A model generated the notes under the pieces. That model was not told where the DNA came from. It was given only the letters and a program-made list of their open reading frames with translations, and made no database searches. From the NCBI RefSeq assembly GCF_000346505.1, contig NZ_ANOH01000218.1:1-64000 (forward strand): 64,000 nucleotides of DNA. The letters are read 5' to 3'. Position numbers and translations under genes: made by a program. Below, piece after piece: positions 15,673 to 24,388 of the stretch (the stretch's first letter is position 1; every line of letters begins with the position of its first letter). Source of the DNA: Aporhodopirellula sallentina SM41. Lineage in GTDB: Bacteria; Planctomycetota; Planctomycetia; Pirellulales; Pirellulaceae.

Positions 15673-17178
15673 CTATGGCGATTCGACTTCACCATTGGCG
15701 TTCGCCTTACTCTTGAGTTTGGATTCGGCTTCGAGTTTCGCGGCGGCTTCGCGGATCGCTGCGGCGTTCTTCTTTTCCGCTTCGGCCGCCGCTGCGGCTT
15801 CGGCAGCTTCTCGTTCCGCTTTCTCCGCGGCAACCGGATCGGCAATGTACGGTTTTTCGTTGCGGTAACGCGTCAGCATTTTTTCGGCGAATGTTTTGAC
15901 GTCGGGAGGAGCGATCTCGACGACCTTTTCTTGCCAACCCACCGCGTCCTTGAAGTTGCCGGCGGCGGCGTAGGCTGCAGCCAACGCGGACAGGTCGCCG
16001 ATGTTCCCGTACGAGTTAATCTCGCAGGCCTTTTCGGCCGATTGAATTGCCGCCTGAGGATCGCGGAGTGACTCGTCCTGGACCGTTGCCAGCAACCAAG
16101 CTCGGTTTTGATGAGCGAGTGCGTAGTTCGGTGCCAACTCGATCGCGTGGTTGTAGTCGGCCAACGCTTGCTCGGCTTTGCCGAGTTGATAGCGGTTGTA
16201 GCCTCGGTTGTTCCACGCGACGGGATCTTCCTCGTTGAGTTCGAGGGCGGCTGAGAAGTCGGCGGCCGCGGCGGCAAATTCTTGCTGTTGGAAACGGATG
16301 TAGCCGCGACCCATGATCGCGGCGACGTCTTCGGCGTCGGCGTCGACGATCGTGTCAAAGTCAGCAATCGCTTTATCGAGTTTCCCCGCCGCTTTGTACG
16401 CGATCGCCCGTTGTCGCAGGAGAGCCGCGTTGTTTTTGCGGACTTCCAACGCGTCGCTGTAATCGCTGATCGCTTTTTCGTATTCACCCTGCCCCATGTG
16501 CACGGCGGCCCGGTTGATCAACGGAGTGATGTCGTCCGGGTCGATTTTCAAGGCCCGGTCGTAGTCTTCGATCGCCTCGGCGTGTTTTCCACGGGCCGCC
16601 ATGAACAGACCGCGACTGCTGTAGGCGTGCGCTTCCTTGTACCCTTTTTCGATCGCGGTGTTGAAATCTTCGAGTGCCTTTTCCTCTTTGCCGAGTGCCC
16701 ACCATGCCGACGCGCGGAGGGTGTAGTAGCGTCCTTCGTTGGGAAATTCTTCGATCAACTCGGTGTAGATGGCGGTCGATTCGGCCAACTCCACGGCGTT
16801 GACTTTGTCGACCGCACCGCGGGTTCCGTCGTGCGTCACGATCACGTAGTCATCACCCCGGTCTTCCACCACGGTGAGCAGGTCGCCTTTGGCGATCACA
16901 TCGACGATCTCTTCCCCGGTGGCGAATTTCATCTCAACGCGGGCGACGACGGGTTGACCGGGGCTCGCGGCCGATGCGTTGGTCGTCCACGTCAGGGTCG
17001 CAGTGAGGCACGAGGCGGTCACGATCAGGCTGCAGAGCGCCTGGAGCATGCCCCGCCGAGGATTGTCTCGGAGCCTCCGAACCAAAACATTCCACAGGTC
17101 GCCGTTCCACAGGCAGCCGTTCCACAGGCAGCCATTCCACAGGGAATCGTTCCTCAGGAAAGAAGGGGCACGATGCAT
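15673..17178 (-). CDS. Exported tetratricopeptide-repeat protein
   Basis: About 500 residues. A hydrophobic signal-type segment (MLQALCSLIVTASCLTATLT) precedes a small SH3-like domain (GEEIVDVIAKGDLLTVVEDR). At least eight TPR units of the form AIEDYDRALKIDPDD / AISDYSDALEVRKNN / ALADYNHAIELAPNY follow, and then an Ala/Glu/Lys-rich coiled-coil tail. It is probably a periplasmic scaffold; partners are unknown. The start is uncertain: the ATG at 17178 includes a five-residue repeat (NGCLW) before the signal, while the ATG at 17049 begins directly at it. The frame is open further upstream to 17295. Confidence 0.8.
   Translation of the reverse strand: MHRAPSFLRNDSLWNGCLWNGCLWNGDLWNVLVRRLRDNPRRGMLQALCSLIVTASCLTATLTWTTNASAASPGQPVVARVEMKFATGEEIVDVIAKGDLLTVVEDRGDDYVIVTHDGTRGAVDKVNAVELAESTAIYTELIEEFPNEGRYYTLRASAWWALGKEEKALEDFNTAIEKGYKEAHAYSSRGLFMAARGKHAEAIEDYDRALKIDPDDITPLINRAAVHMGQGEYEKAISDYSDALEVRKNNAALLRQRAIAYKAAGKLDKAIADFDTIVDADAEDVAAIMGRGYIRFQQQEFAAAAADFSAALELNEEDPVAWNNRGYNRYQLGKAEQALADYNHAIELAPNYALAHQNRAWLLATVQDESLRDPQAAIQSAEKACEINSYGNIGDLSALAAAYAAAGNFKDAVGWQEKVVEIAPPDVKTFAEKMLTRYRNEKPYIADPVAAEKAEREAAEAAAAAEAEKKNAAAIREAAAKLEAESKLKSKANANGEVESP
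17089..17158 (-). repeat. 15-bp tandem repeat at the start of the TPR gene
   Basis: Four units of a 15-base sequence, of the form GTTCCACAGGCAGCC, start at 17089, 17104, 17119 and 17134, with a partial fifth. On the minus strand they encode (Asn-Gly-Cys/Asp-Leu-Trp)n if translation starts at 17178, and would be 5' leader if it starts at 17049. The two central units are identical, so the array is recent or slippage-prone. Confidence 0.8.
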
Positions 17179-17601
17179 TTGTTTACCTTTGGCGGGCTTG
17201 GGAAAAGATTGTAGGTGAGTTCTCGCCGCAAATTGGAACCATTGAGAATGGTCTTTTGAAGTCCGGAGGCCGCGAAAACGTGGTTTTTTAGCCATCGTTT
17301 CGCGTTTTCAACGGTTCATTGGGTAAGGCGGGGCGGATGTGGGGATGTTCACTATTATCCGCTAACTCCCCAATGTTGCGACTCTAATGATTGCAATGGT
17401 TTTGGTAAGACGCGACACTTTTGCCGGTTGCCCGTTTTGCGCAAAAAATAACGCCTGGACGATTGAATGAGTGGATGTTCAGTCTAGTCTTGTGTCCTGG
17501 TGTCATTTGGAGGCGGTCGACTCGGAAGTCTCGCTCGGAAGTAAATGTTTCGCCGTAACGGCTTTTTTGGAATCTCTTTGAGGAATACAGCAGTGAATTC
17601 A
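17179..17601. other. Divergent promoter region of the TPR and YTV genes
   Basis: No gene is supported here. The TPR frame stays open to 17295, but its residues there look random. The part from 17340 to 17600 is richer in A and T than the surroundings and must hold the promoter of the abundant-type envelope protein that starts at 17602. I could not fix a -35/-10 pair with confidence. Confidence 0.4.
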
Positions 17602-19323
17602 ATGTCTCGAATCTTGGGCCTTGCTACTGTGGTGTTGGCGTCTTACGCGACGACCGCCACAGCACGATGCCGGCCATGCGGTGGCTGTTCGGACCCGTGC
17701 GGTGCCGCACCAACGGTTGTCAGCAGCGGATGTGGCGGTGCCATCGGTTGTGGGCAGGGCTACGTCGTTCCGACGGTCAGCAGCTACAACGCCGTTGCCA
17801 CCTACGCCCCCTCAGTATCGGTGAGTTCCGTTCCGCAGCCTGAAACGCTGTGCGAACCGACGACCGCATACCGTGTGGTCATGAAGCCGACTTATGTCAC
17901 CGAAACTCGGCCCGTCACTGTTCAGGAAACTCGCCCCGAAACCCGGTACCGGACCAAGACCGTTTACCGGACGGTTCCTGTCACTGAGGAAAAATACCGC
18001 ACGAAGGTGACCAACGTTCCAAAGACCGACACCAAGACGATCACCTACACGGTTCTCGTTCCTAACAAAACCGAGAAGACTGTCGAAGTGACCGAGACCG
18101 TTCCACAATGGTCAGAGGTTCCTGAAGAATACACCGTTCGTGTCCCAAGCCTGGTCGACGTTCCTGAAGAGTACACCGTGAAGGTGCCACGTCTTCGCGA
18201 CGAAACCTTCACTTACACGGTCAACGTGCCCTACCCGGTCACGACTCAGAAAACTCGCACGGTGGTCAACGCCGTTCCCGTCACTAAGTCGCGAACGATC
18301 CAAATCGACGTCCCGAAGACCGAGATGAAAACCGTCACCAAGGACTACGGTCACTGGGAAGAACAGGTCATCGAGGTGCCCGCCGCACCAGTTACGACAA
18401 ACGTCGTTTACAGCAGCGGATGTGGAAGTTCGTCTAGCTACGCTTGTGGTTCCCGGCACAGCAGCAATTGCGGATGCGGTTGCCGTTCGGCATGTGGCGG
18501 ATGTGCGACCGTTTCCTCATGCGGCGGATGCGGTGGCGGAAGCTACGGCGGATGTGGCGGTAGCGTCAGCTACTCGGCACCGGCTGTTGCGACTGCTTGT
18601 GCCCCAACGACGACCACCACCACGAAACGCGTTTGGGTTCCCAACGTGACGACGGAAACCATCGAAGTCACCACCACCCAAAAACAGTCGCAGGTCGTGA
18701 ACTACACCGTTTACGAACAACAATCGACGCAAGTCCCTTACGAGTGCACCACGATCGCATATCGTCCTGAAACTCGTACAGGAACGAAGCAAGTTGTCGA
18801 CTACGTGGACGAAACCCGTACCCGTAATCGCAAGGTCGTTCAGTACAACGAAGAAAGCCGCACTCGCATGCGGAAAACGTTGACCTACAACACCGTCACC
18901 AAAACGGAAACGATCCCGTACGTTACTTACTCAACCGAAGAACGTACCAAGGAAATCAGCTACACCTACAACGTGCCTGAGTACACCGTCGAACCTTATC
19001 AAACGACTCGCTACGAGCGAGTCGCCGAAGAGCAGGTCGAAGAGTATGTCGTCAATGTTCCCCATTCGGTGATCAAAGAGCAAACCGTTCAGGTTTGCAA
19101 AATGGTTCCAACGTTGGTGGAGGAAACCATCCACCCATGCCGCAGTGGTGCCGCGACCGGCATCATTAGCGGAGGTGTGATCAACACCGGGCCATCGATC
19201 ATGCAGGGTGGCGGATGCGGGGCACCGGTTTACTCGGCCCCTGTGATGTCGACTCCCGTGCTCAACAGTGGTTGTGGCGGATGTGGCGCACCGGTAAGTG
19301 CATCGCCTTGCCACGGTTGCTAG
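17602..19323 (+). CDS. Cysteine-rich YTV-repeat envelope protein
   Basis: The 573-residue secreted protein has a clear signal peptide (MSRILGLATVVLASYATTATA) and then Cys/Gly-rich patches (GCGCGCRSACGGC style) around two blocks of short repeats. The repeats centre on YTV-V-P: EEYTVRVPSLVDVPEEYTV, TYTVNVPYPV, ISYTYNVPEYTVEPY, mixed with Thr/Arg runs such as ETRPETRYRTKTVYRTVPV. Repeats of this YTV type are known from planctomycete cell-wall and envelope proteins. Over 30 cysteines suggest disulfide cross-linking outside the cytoplasm. I used the ATG at 17602 rather than an in-frame ATG at 17545, because it begins the signal peptide. A strong terminator lies at 19511-19544. Confidence 0.85.
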   Translation: MSRILGLATVVLASYATTATARCRPCGGCSDPCGAAPTVVSSGCGGAIGCGQGYVVPTVSSYNAVATYAPSVSVSSVPQPETLCEPTTAYRVVMKPTYVTETRPVTVQETRPETRYRTKTVYRTVPVTEEKYRTKVTNVPKTDTKTITYTVLVPNKTEKTVEVTETVPQWSEVPEEYTVRVPSLVDVPEEYTVKVPRLRDETFTYTVNVPYPVTTQKTRTVVNAVPVTKSRTIQIDVPKTEMKTVTKDYGHWEEQVIEVPAAPVTTNVVYSSGCGSSSSYACGSRHSSNCGCGCRSACGGCATVSSCGGCGGGSYGGCGGSVSYSAPAVATACAPTTTTTTKRVWVPNVTTETIEVTTTQKQSQVVNYTVYEQQSTQVPYECTTIAYRPETRTGTKQVVDYVDETRTRNRKVVQYNEESRTRMRKTLTYNTVTKTETIPYVTYSTEERTKEISYTYNVPEYTVEPYQTTRYERVAEEQVEEYVVNVPHSVIKEQTVQVCKMVPTLVEETIHPCRSGAATGIISGGVINTGPSIMQGGGCGAPVYSAPVMSTPVLNSGCGGCGAPVSASPCHGC

Positions 19324-19375
19324 ACATCCGGCGCAGCACGTTTTTTGGGTAGGCAGGAGTGGATCTTGAGAATGA

Positions 19376-19421
19376 TCCTGCTGCATAAGGATCTTTCACA
19401 GGATCCACTACCCGAAAATGG
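19376..19421 (+). repeat. Dispersed palindromic repeat family B, copy 2
   Basis: This shares CTGCTGCAT and AGGATCTTTCACAGGATCC with the copy at 3024-3090, then CACTAC and CGAAAA. The left arm, TTTTGGGTAG plus GTGGATC at about 19344-19364, is roughly inverse to the right end, so the whole 19344-19421 stretch can fold back on itself. It sits just after the YTV gene. Confidence 0.75.
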
Positions 19422-19510
19422 AGCCGGCATAAACTACTCGTTCGGTACGTTGCTAACTCCTGTCGATCGACAGAGAACAGCAAACACATCGAAATCGAAA
19501 CCGAAATCGA

Positions 19511-19544
19511 AACCGCTACTGCCTCAGGCTGTAGCGGTTTTTTT
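19511..19544 (+). terminator. Intrinsic terminator after the YTV gene
   Basis: A perfect 9-bp stem, AACCGCTAC (19511-19519) and GTAGCGGTT (19531-19539), with an 11-base loop, is followed directly by a run of seven T (19538-19544). It lies 190 bases after the YTV stop codon and before the next plus-strand gene. Confidence 0.85.
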
Positions 19545-19725
19545 GTGGACTGAGTTTAGCGGGGCGAGATTTTTGGGCGAGTCTGGTGGATTGGGTTTTG
19601 TCGACTGAGATTGTTTGTCGACGGTGATGTATGCCCCATCGCGTGGTTCGGTTTCGCTACACTGGGATGCCGATTGGGGGGATCGCCCCCTCTGGTCATG
19701 TTTTCGCTCACAACCGGACAAATCA

Positions 19726-21429
19726 ATGAATCGAGCTTTCTTTCTCCACATCAACGAGGCGTCTGTTGCGTCTTCGTTCCGCATTCTGGCAATTGCGATT
19801 GCCGTGCTTTCGTCTTCCTTGATCGCCGCTCCAGGTTTTGCCCAGGACGCGCTCGCACCGACGAAAACCTCGAGCGACAACGGATCGCTGAGCCGGTATG
19901 TTCCCGATGATGCGTTGGCGGTGGCGATTCTCTCACCGGAAAATTGGCTCAACAACTCGATGCTCGAGATGTTCCCGATCGAGGTCGTTCGGGTGCAGAT
20001 GATTGAGCAAACCGGCATCGATCCGATGGACATCGCGGAGATCAAAATTGTGGTCTCGCTGGACCCGCAGACGATGCAACCCGAGTTCGGTGCGATCACA
20101 CAATTCACGGACTCGATTCGTTTCGAACGTCTGCGTGAAGCGTTGGACGCCTCGCCTGAGTCGATGCCGGTCGGTTCGCACGAAGGCTATGCGGTCGAAG
20201 GTCCGCCCGGGACGATCGTGTCGATGATTGACGACACCACGTTGTACGTCGGAATGGCGGGCTATCTGCAGAAGATGCTCGATGCCGAGAATGGCAATGG
20301 CGACCTGCCCTTCCTGTTGCGATCGATGTCGCATTCCTCTGGGCTCACGATTGCGATGGTTACCGAACAGGTCCGGCCGATCCTCAGCGGTGTCGCGATG
20401 CAAAACGCGAGCGAACTCGCGCCGGACCTTCAACCGCTCGCGCAGGTTCCCGGATTGACCGACGCGATCAAAATCCACATCGACTTCAACGATGAATCTG
20501 CGGCGGTGCGGGTGGCACTCAAAGGAACCGACGAGGTGGCGGCGCAGCGAATCGAGTCTATTCTCGCTGATTCAATCGTCGCGACGCGAGTGTTGGCGAT
20601 CGAGGAGGTCAGCCGCAACCTAGCGGAATCCGAACAGTCCCGAGCAATGCGCGAGGCGATCGATCGGTACGCCAATCGGATCGCAGACAAGATTACCAAG
20701 GCTCTGCAACCAACGCTGCGAGGTGACGAAGTTGCCCTTGAGATGGAGCCCGAATTAAGCGTCGCGACGACCGGCGTTTTGGTCGGATTGCTTTTGCCCG
20801 CGGTCCAAGCGGCACGCACGGCCGCGCGGCGGATGAGCAGTTCTAACAACTTCAAACAGGTGATGTTGGCATTCCACAATTATCACTCGGCCTATAGGCG
20901 ATTGCCTGCGCCGGCGATTACCGATGCCGATGGTAAGCCACTGTTGAGTTGGCGGGTTGCCCTGTTGCCGTTTCTCGAAGAGCAGCAACTGTATCAGCAG
21001 TTCCACCTCGATGAACCGTGGGACAGCGAGCACAACCTGCCGCTGTCGAAGAAGTTGCCGAGCGTCTACGAGTCCCCCGGGGTTCCACTGCCGCCAGGCA
21101 GGACCATGATTCAGGCTATCGTCGGCGAGAAGATCGGAATGCATCCTGAAAAGAAAACCAGCTTTCGAGATTTCCTCGATGGGTTGAGCAACTCGATATT
21201 GATCGTTGAGACGAATCCGGACGCGGCCGTGGTTTGGTCCAAACCGGAAGACATTGAGATCGATCTCGATCGTCCGCTGCGAAATCTCGGCAACGCGCGC
21301 GACGGTGGATTTCATGTCGGCATGGGGGACGGTGCGGTGCGTTTTGCATTGCGAGGCATTGATCCCGATCTATTCACGAAGTTGCTCACTCGATCCGGGA
21401 AAGAAGTCGTCGACCACAACGATTGGTAG
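19726..21429 (+). CDS. DUF1559-domain secreted protein
   Basis: The 567-residue protein carries a signal segment (residues about 15-40, [22 protein letters not shown]). An N-terminal domain of about 320 residues has no family I can name. The C-terminal DUF1559 domain follows: [59 protein letters not shown] and a [14 protein letters not shown] end. DUF1559 is greatly expanded in planctomycetes and resembles type II pseudopilin-like proteins. Here the prepilin-like motif is internal rather than N-terminal, which is one of the family's two layouts. I chose the ATG at 19726 since the upstream frame lacks a signal. A terminator follows. Confidence 0.85.
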   Translation: MNRAFFLHINEASVASSFRILAIAIAVLSSSLIAAPGFAQDALAPTKTSSDNGSLSRYVPDDALAVAILSPENWLNNSMLEMFPIEVVRVQMIEQTGIDPMDIAEIKIVVSLDPQTMQPEFGAITQFTDSIRFERLREALDASPESMPVGSHEGYAVEGPPGTIVSMIDDTTLYVGMAGYLQKMLDAENGNGDLPFLLRSMSHSSGLTIAMVTEQVRPILSGVAMQNASELAPDLQPLAQVPGLTDAIKIHIDFNDESAAVRVALKGTDEVAAQRIESILADSIVATRVLAIEEVSRNLAESEQSRAMREAIDRYANRIADKITKALQPTLRGDEVALEMEPELSVATTGVLVGLLLPAVQAARTAARRMSSSNNFKQVMLAFHNYHSAYRRLPAPAITDADGKPLLSWRVALLPFLEEQQLYQQFHLDEPWDSEHNLPLSKKLPSVYESPGVPLPPGRTMIQAIVGEKIGMHPEKKTSFRDFLDGLSNSILIVETNPDAAVVWSKPEDIEIDLDRPLRNLGNARDGGFHVGMGDGAVRFALRGIDPDLFTKLLTRSGKEVVDHNDW

Positions 21430-21487
21430 CAGTACCGGCCCCGGGCTAACGTCGCCTGACCAGACGACAGAAACGAACCAAACGCAC

Positions 21488-21518
21488 TAACGCCATGCGC
21501 CTTAATCCGCATGGCGTT
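21488..21518 (+). terminator. Intrinsic terminator after the DUF1559 gene
   Basis: A 10-bp perfect stem, ACGCCATGCG (21488-21497) with CGCATGGCGT (21506-21515), an 8-base loop and TTTT at 21515-21518. It starts 59 bases after the stop codon at 21429. Confidence 0.8.
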
Positions 21519-21600
21519 TTGCGTTTGCATTTCGCTACAGGGGGCTGCCGACCCGACGTCGATGATGGCCGGAACCGATCGGTTCGCTCGCGCAAAATCC

Positions 21601-21683
21601 TCGTAGTTGGATTTGCCAGAATTCAGTTCTCCGAAGTCTGACCACATCAGCTGCATCCTTCCTGAACACGCTCTCGCGATCAA
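21601..21683 (+). repeat. Dispersed repeat family A, copy 2
   Basis: This resembles 3111-3191 and 57865-57928. Shared blocks in order are CGTAGTTGGA, GCCAGAATTCAG, CCGAAGTCTG, CTGCATCCTT and GAACACGCTCTCGCG. It is the most diverged of the three. It lies between the DUF1559 terminator and the BON-domain gene; the rest of 21519-21900 holds no supported gene. Confidence 0.68.
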
Positions 21684-21900
21684 CGAGTTGCAGCGAGCAC
21701 TTCGGTATACGATGTGCTCTCTCGTGAGAATGGTTGGCGACAACGCCGGGTAAACGCGCGAGTCGCTCTTTGGCGGAGAAAAAATGGGCGAAATCCTCGG
21801 ATTTTATGTCGCGGATGCCGCCCCATTTTCGCTATTAGGTAGTAGATCAAGGCCTTGTGGTTTTGGTCCATCGACTCAAACTGAATACACGAGTTTCGCA

Positions 21901-22146
21901 ATGGACATCCCATCTCAAAGTAACAGCGGCGCAAACCGAAGCCTCAAACGAATCCAATCGATGATCCGTGTTCACGAGCGGTTGGGGGCGTATGCCACCC
22001 GTTTGCAGGTGTCTGTCGAAAACACCGCAATTATATTGCGTGGCACCTTGCCGAATCAGGAGCTGCGGAGCGAACTGGTTCCCACCATCCGACAAGCCGG
22101 CGTGTTGTGGCAAATCAAGAACCGCGTCGACGTTGCGGCCTCGTAA
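21901..22146 (+). CDS. Small BON-domain-like protein
   Basis: An 81-residue protein. Residues about 35-80 (LQVSVENTAIILRGTLPNQ ... VLWQIKNRVDVA) have the pattern of a BON domain: a strand, a Leu-Arg-Gly turn, a helix and a final V-N-V-like strand. BON domains bind phospholipid or other envelope surfaces in OsmY-type proteins. This one has no signal peptide, so a cytoplasmic or regulatory place is more likely. The ATG at 21901 is used; an earlier in-frame ATG at 21784 adds a stretch with no family likeness. The call is by pattern and moderately sure. Confidence 0.65.
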   Translation: MDIPSQSNSGANRSLKRIQSMIRVHERLGAYATRLQVSVENTAIILRGTLPNQELRSELVPTIRQAGVLWQIKNRVDVAAS

Positions 22147-22224
22147 ATACGAGCCCGTGAACGCCGGTCAGTCAGTGGCACGTCGTAGGCGGTATGTTGC
22201 CCACGACATCACTCTCGTCCGGTA

Positions 22225-22258
22225 GGCATTCATCACGGAAAGCCGTGGGGCGAATGCC
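22225..22258. other. Nested stem-loop downstream of the BON gene
   Basis: GGCATTC (22225-22231) pairs with GAATGCC (22252-22258). Inside it CACGG (22234-22238) pairs with CCGTG (22243-22247) around an AAAG loop. There is no T-run. It lies 80 bases after the BON gene and could be a factor-dependent terminator, or a palindromic repeat with copies elsewhere in the genome. Confidence 0.5.
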
Positions 22259-22356
22259 ACGCGGCGCGCTGAAACGTGATCCTTGCAAGCACCGACTCTC
22301 GCAAGCATTGCCTTTGCAAACGCTGTCTTTCCAAAACGCTGGTTACTCGTCGACCA

Positions 22357-24378
22357 TCACTGAACGGCCGCGGCGAGCGTCTGTTTCTTGCGTTCCTGTT
22401 CGCTCATCTGGGCAGCCACCACGTCGTGAGCTTGAATAGCTTGCTGCAACGCCTTTTGAGATGCCTCAACTTCCATGCGTTTTTGAGCCGCAGTTTGCTC
22501 GGCCGATTTGGCTTTCGCGACTAAGTCAGGCAGGCGCGTCTTTTCTGAATCCGCTTGGGCGACCGAGCTGACGATCTCTCGTCGCGTTTGAGCGATCTTT
22601 GTCAGTTGGGCGGCCAACTCCGACTCCGCAGCCGCAGTCTGTTCGATGCTTTTGGAGTCCATTTCCGGCCCGTGAGATAGACGAATCGCGATGACTTTGT
22701 CATGCAGGTCTCGCGATGCCGTCACCATAGCAGGCAGACTGCCGTTCAATTGTTGGGCTTTCTCTCGCATCGTCTTTTCGTTTTGGCGACATGCCTCAAC
22801 GGTGGCTTGGGCTTTTTGAAACGCACCTTCGGCATCACGCAGCGCCTGCTTGGCTGTATCCAGCTTCGCTTGGGTCTGCTGTTTGGTTTTGATCAGAGGT
22901 TCGAGACGTGTGCGGATCGATGCGAGGGTTTGTTCCACTGCCTTCAGACGCACCGACGCGGGCGGTGGATTGGGAGCCAACGTTTGGGTGGATTTCGGGT
23001 CAGCGATCATGGTCATTTGAACGTTGCCCGTCCAATCGCCATAAACAACGCGGCTCGAATCGTGCGTGATCGCAGCTTCGAGAACGGCTTCTTTCATAGC
23101 GGGGAACTCTTTGAGTTTCTTCCCGGTTGCGTCCCACAATCGGACCTTGCGGTCTTTGGTTGCCGTGACCAGTTGGCCTTTATGGTCGAACCGAACCGCT
23201 GTGACCGGGCCGCCACCGACGTTGATCGACTTGACGGCTTTCCCGGCAATCATGTCCCACAGTTTGACCGTTCCGTCGTCGCTGGCGCTGGCCAAGACAT
23301 TGGAGTCATCACGCCATGAGAGCGAATTGACCGCACCTTTGTGCCCGGTCAGGTCGAGGAACTGTCGTCCGGTGTCGGCTTCCCAAACCACGAGCCCACC
23401 GCTGCGATCCGACGACGCCACCAAGACACCGTCGGGGCTGAAGGCCACCGAGTAAATCCAATCGGTGTGCTTTTTCAGGTCAAATAACAGCGACCCATCG
23501 GTCGCGTCGAAGATCCGCAGCATGCGTTGCGGTCCGCCCAACGCGATTCGCGAAAGTTTGTCGTTGCAGTCCGCGTCGAACACGACATCGTATTCGTCAC
23601 CCACGCTGGCGACTCGTGTTCCGTTTTCGATTTCGTAGACAGCCGCAATGCCACGCACACTGTGTTCGCCGCCTCCGGCGATCAAGTAGCGACCGTCGCG
23701 GCTGAACCGGAGTGATTGAGCGATGCCTTCGTCGAACGGTAGGATTCCGAGCAACTCGGCGGTCTCACCGTGATAGAGCACGATTTGCTTCTGACCGGCG
23801 ACCGCAACGAGAGGTGCCCATGGGCTGGCTCCGATGGCCGTGACCGCGGCTGCTCGCTGCGTGACAACGGGCGCTTTTTGAGGGAGCGATTTGGGCATCG
23901 GCGGTGGACCTTCCGGTTTGCCGCCCGCGGGGGCGACGAACGCCAACGCGTTTTTCTTCTTTGCTTTCGCTTTACTGCCCGAGTTCTCGAGCACGCCGCC
24001 TTCGATCCAAGCTTTCAGAATCTCGAGTTGCTTTGCGGGGATCTTGGGTTGATCCGGCGGCATGACCGGCGTGTCGTCATGATTGACGAGTTGCCACAAT
24101 CGGCTGGCTTCGATGTCACCGTCGTCATAGACGACTTCACCGCTGCCGCCGCCTTCCATCAACGCTGCGTACGAGTCGATTGCGAGACCGCCACGTTTAT
24201 CACTTTGGTTGTGACAGGTCATGCAGTGCTGGCGGAAGATCGGTTTGACGTCGTCTTCGTACGTTACTTTTGCCACGACGCCGTCGGGCGATTTTGCGTC
24301 GGCAGCGAACGAGCAAAACGACGCCGAACCGGCAGCCAAACCGAACGCCGCTGCGGTGATCTTGAGGGACAACTTCAT
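22357..24378 (-). CDS. Exported cytochrome c / WD40 / coiled-coil protein
   Basis: The 673-residue product has four parts. They are a signal peptide (residues 1-26), a planctomycete-type cytochrome c domain with one haem motif CMTCH (C52, C55, H56) and MPPDQPKIP, and WD40 repeats over about 180-460 (for example TDWIYSVAFSPDGVLVASSD, SASDDGTVKLWD, TKDRKVRLWD). A long Ala/Gln/Lys-rich coiled coil forms the last 190 residues. It ends the four-gene unit that starts at 30777 and follows the DUF1549 gene by ten bases. A redox or scaffold role in the periplasm is inferred; the substrate is unknown. Confidence 0.85.
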   Translation of the reverse strand: MKLSLKITAAAFGLAAGSASFCSFAADAKSPDGVVAKVTYEDDVKPIFRQHCMTCHNQSDKRGGLAIDSYAALMEGGGSGEVVYDDGDIEASRLWQLVNHDDTPVMPPDQPKIPAKQLEILKAWIEGGVLENSGSKAKAKKKNALAFVAPAGGKPEGPPPMPKSLPQKAPVVTQRAAAVTAIGASPWAPLVAVAGQKQIVLYHGETAELLGILPFDEGIAQSLRFSRDGRYLIAGGGEHSVRGIAAVYEIENGTRVASVGDEYDVVFDADCNDKLSRIALGGPQRMLRIFDATDGSLLFDLKKHTDWIYSVAFSPDGVLVASSDRSGGLVVWEADTGRQFLDLTGHKGAVNSLSWRDDSNVLASASDDGTVKLWDMIAGKAVKSINVGGGPVTAVRFDHKGQLVTATKDRKVRLWDATGKKLKEFPAMKEAVLEAAITHDSSRVVYGDWTGNVQMTMIADPKSTQTLAPNPPPASVRLKAVEQTLASIRTRLEPLIKTKQQTQAKLDTAKQALRDAEGAFQKAQATVEACRQNEKTMREKAQQLNGSLPAMVTASRDLHDKVIAIRLSHGPEMDSKSIEQTAAAESELAAQLTKIAQTRREIVSSVAQADSEKTRLPDLVAKAKSAEQTAAQKRMEVEASQKALQQAIQAHDVVAAQMSEQERKKQTLAAAVQ

Positions 24379-24388
24379 AGCTTCAGAC

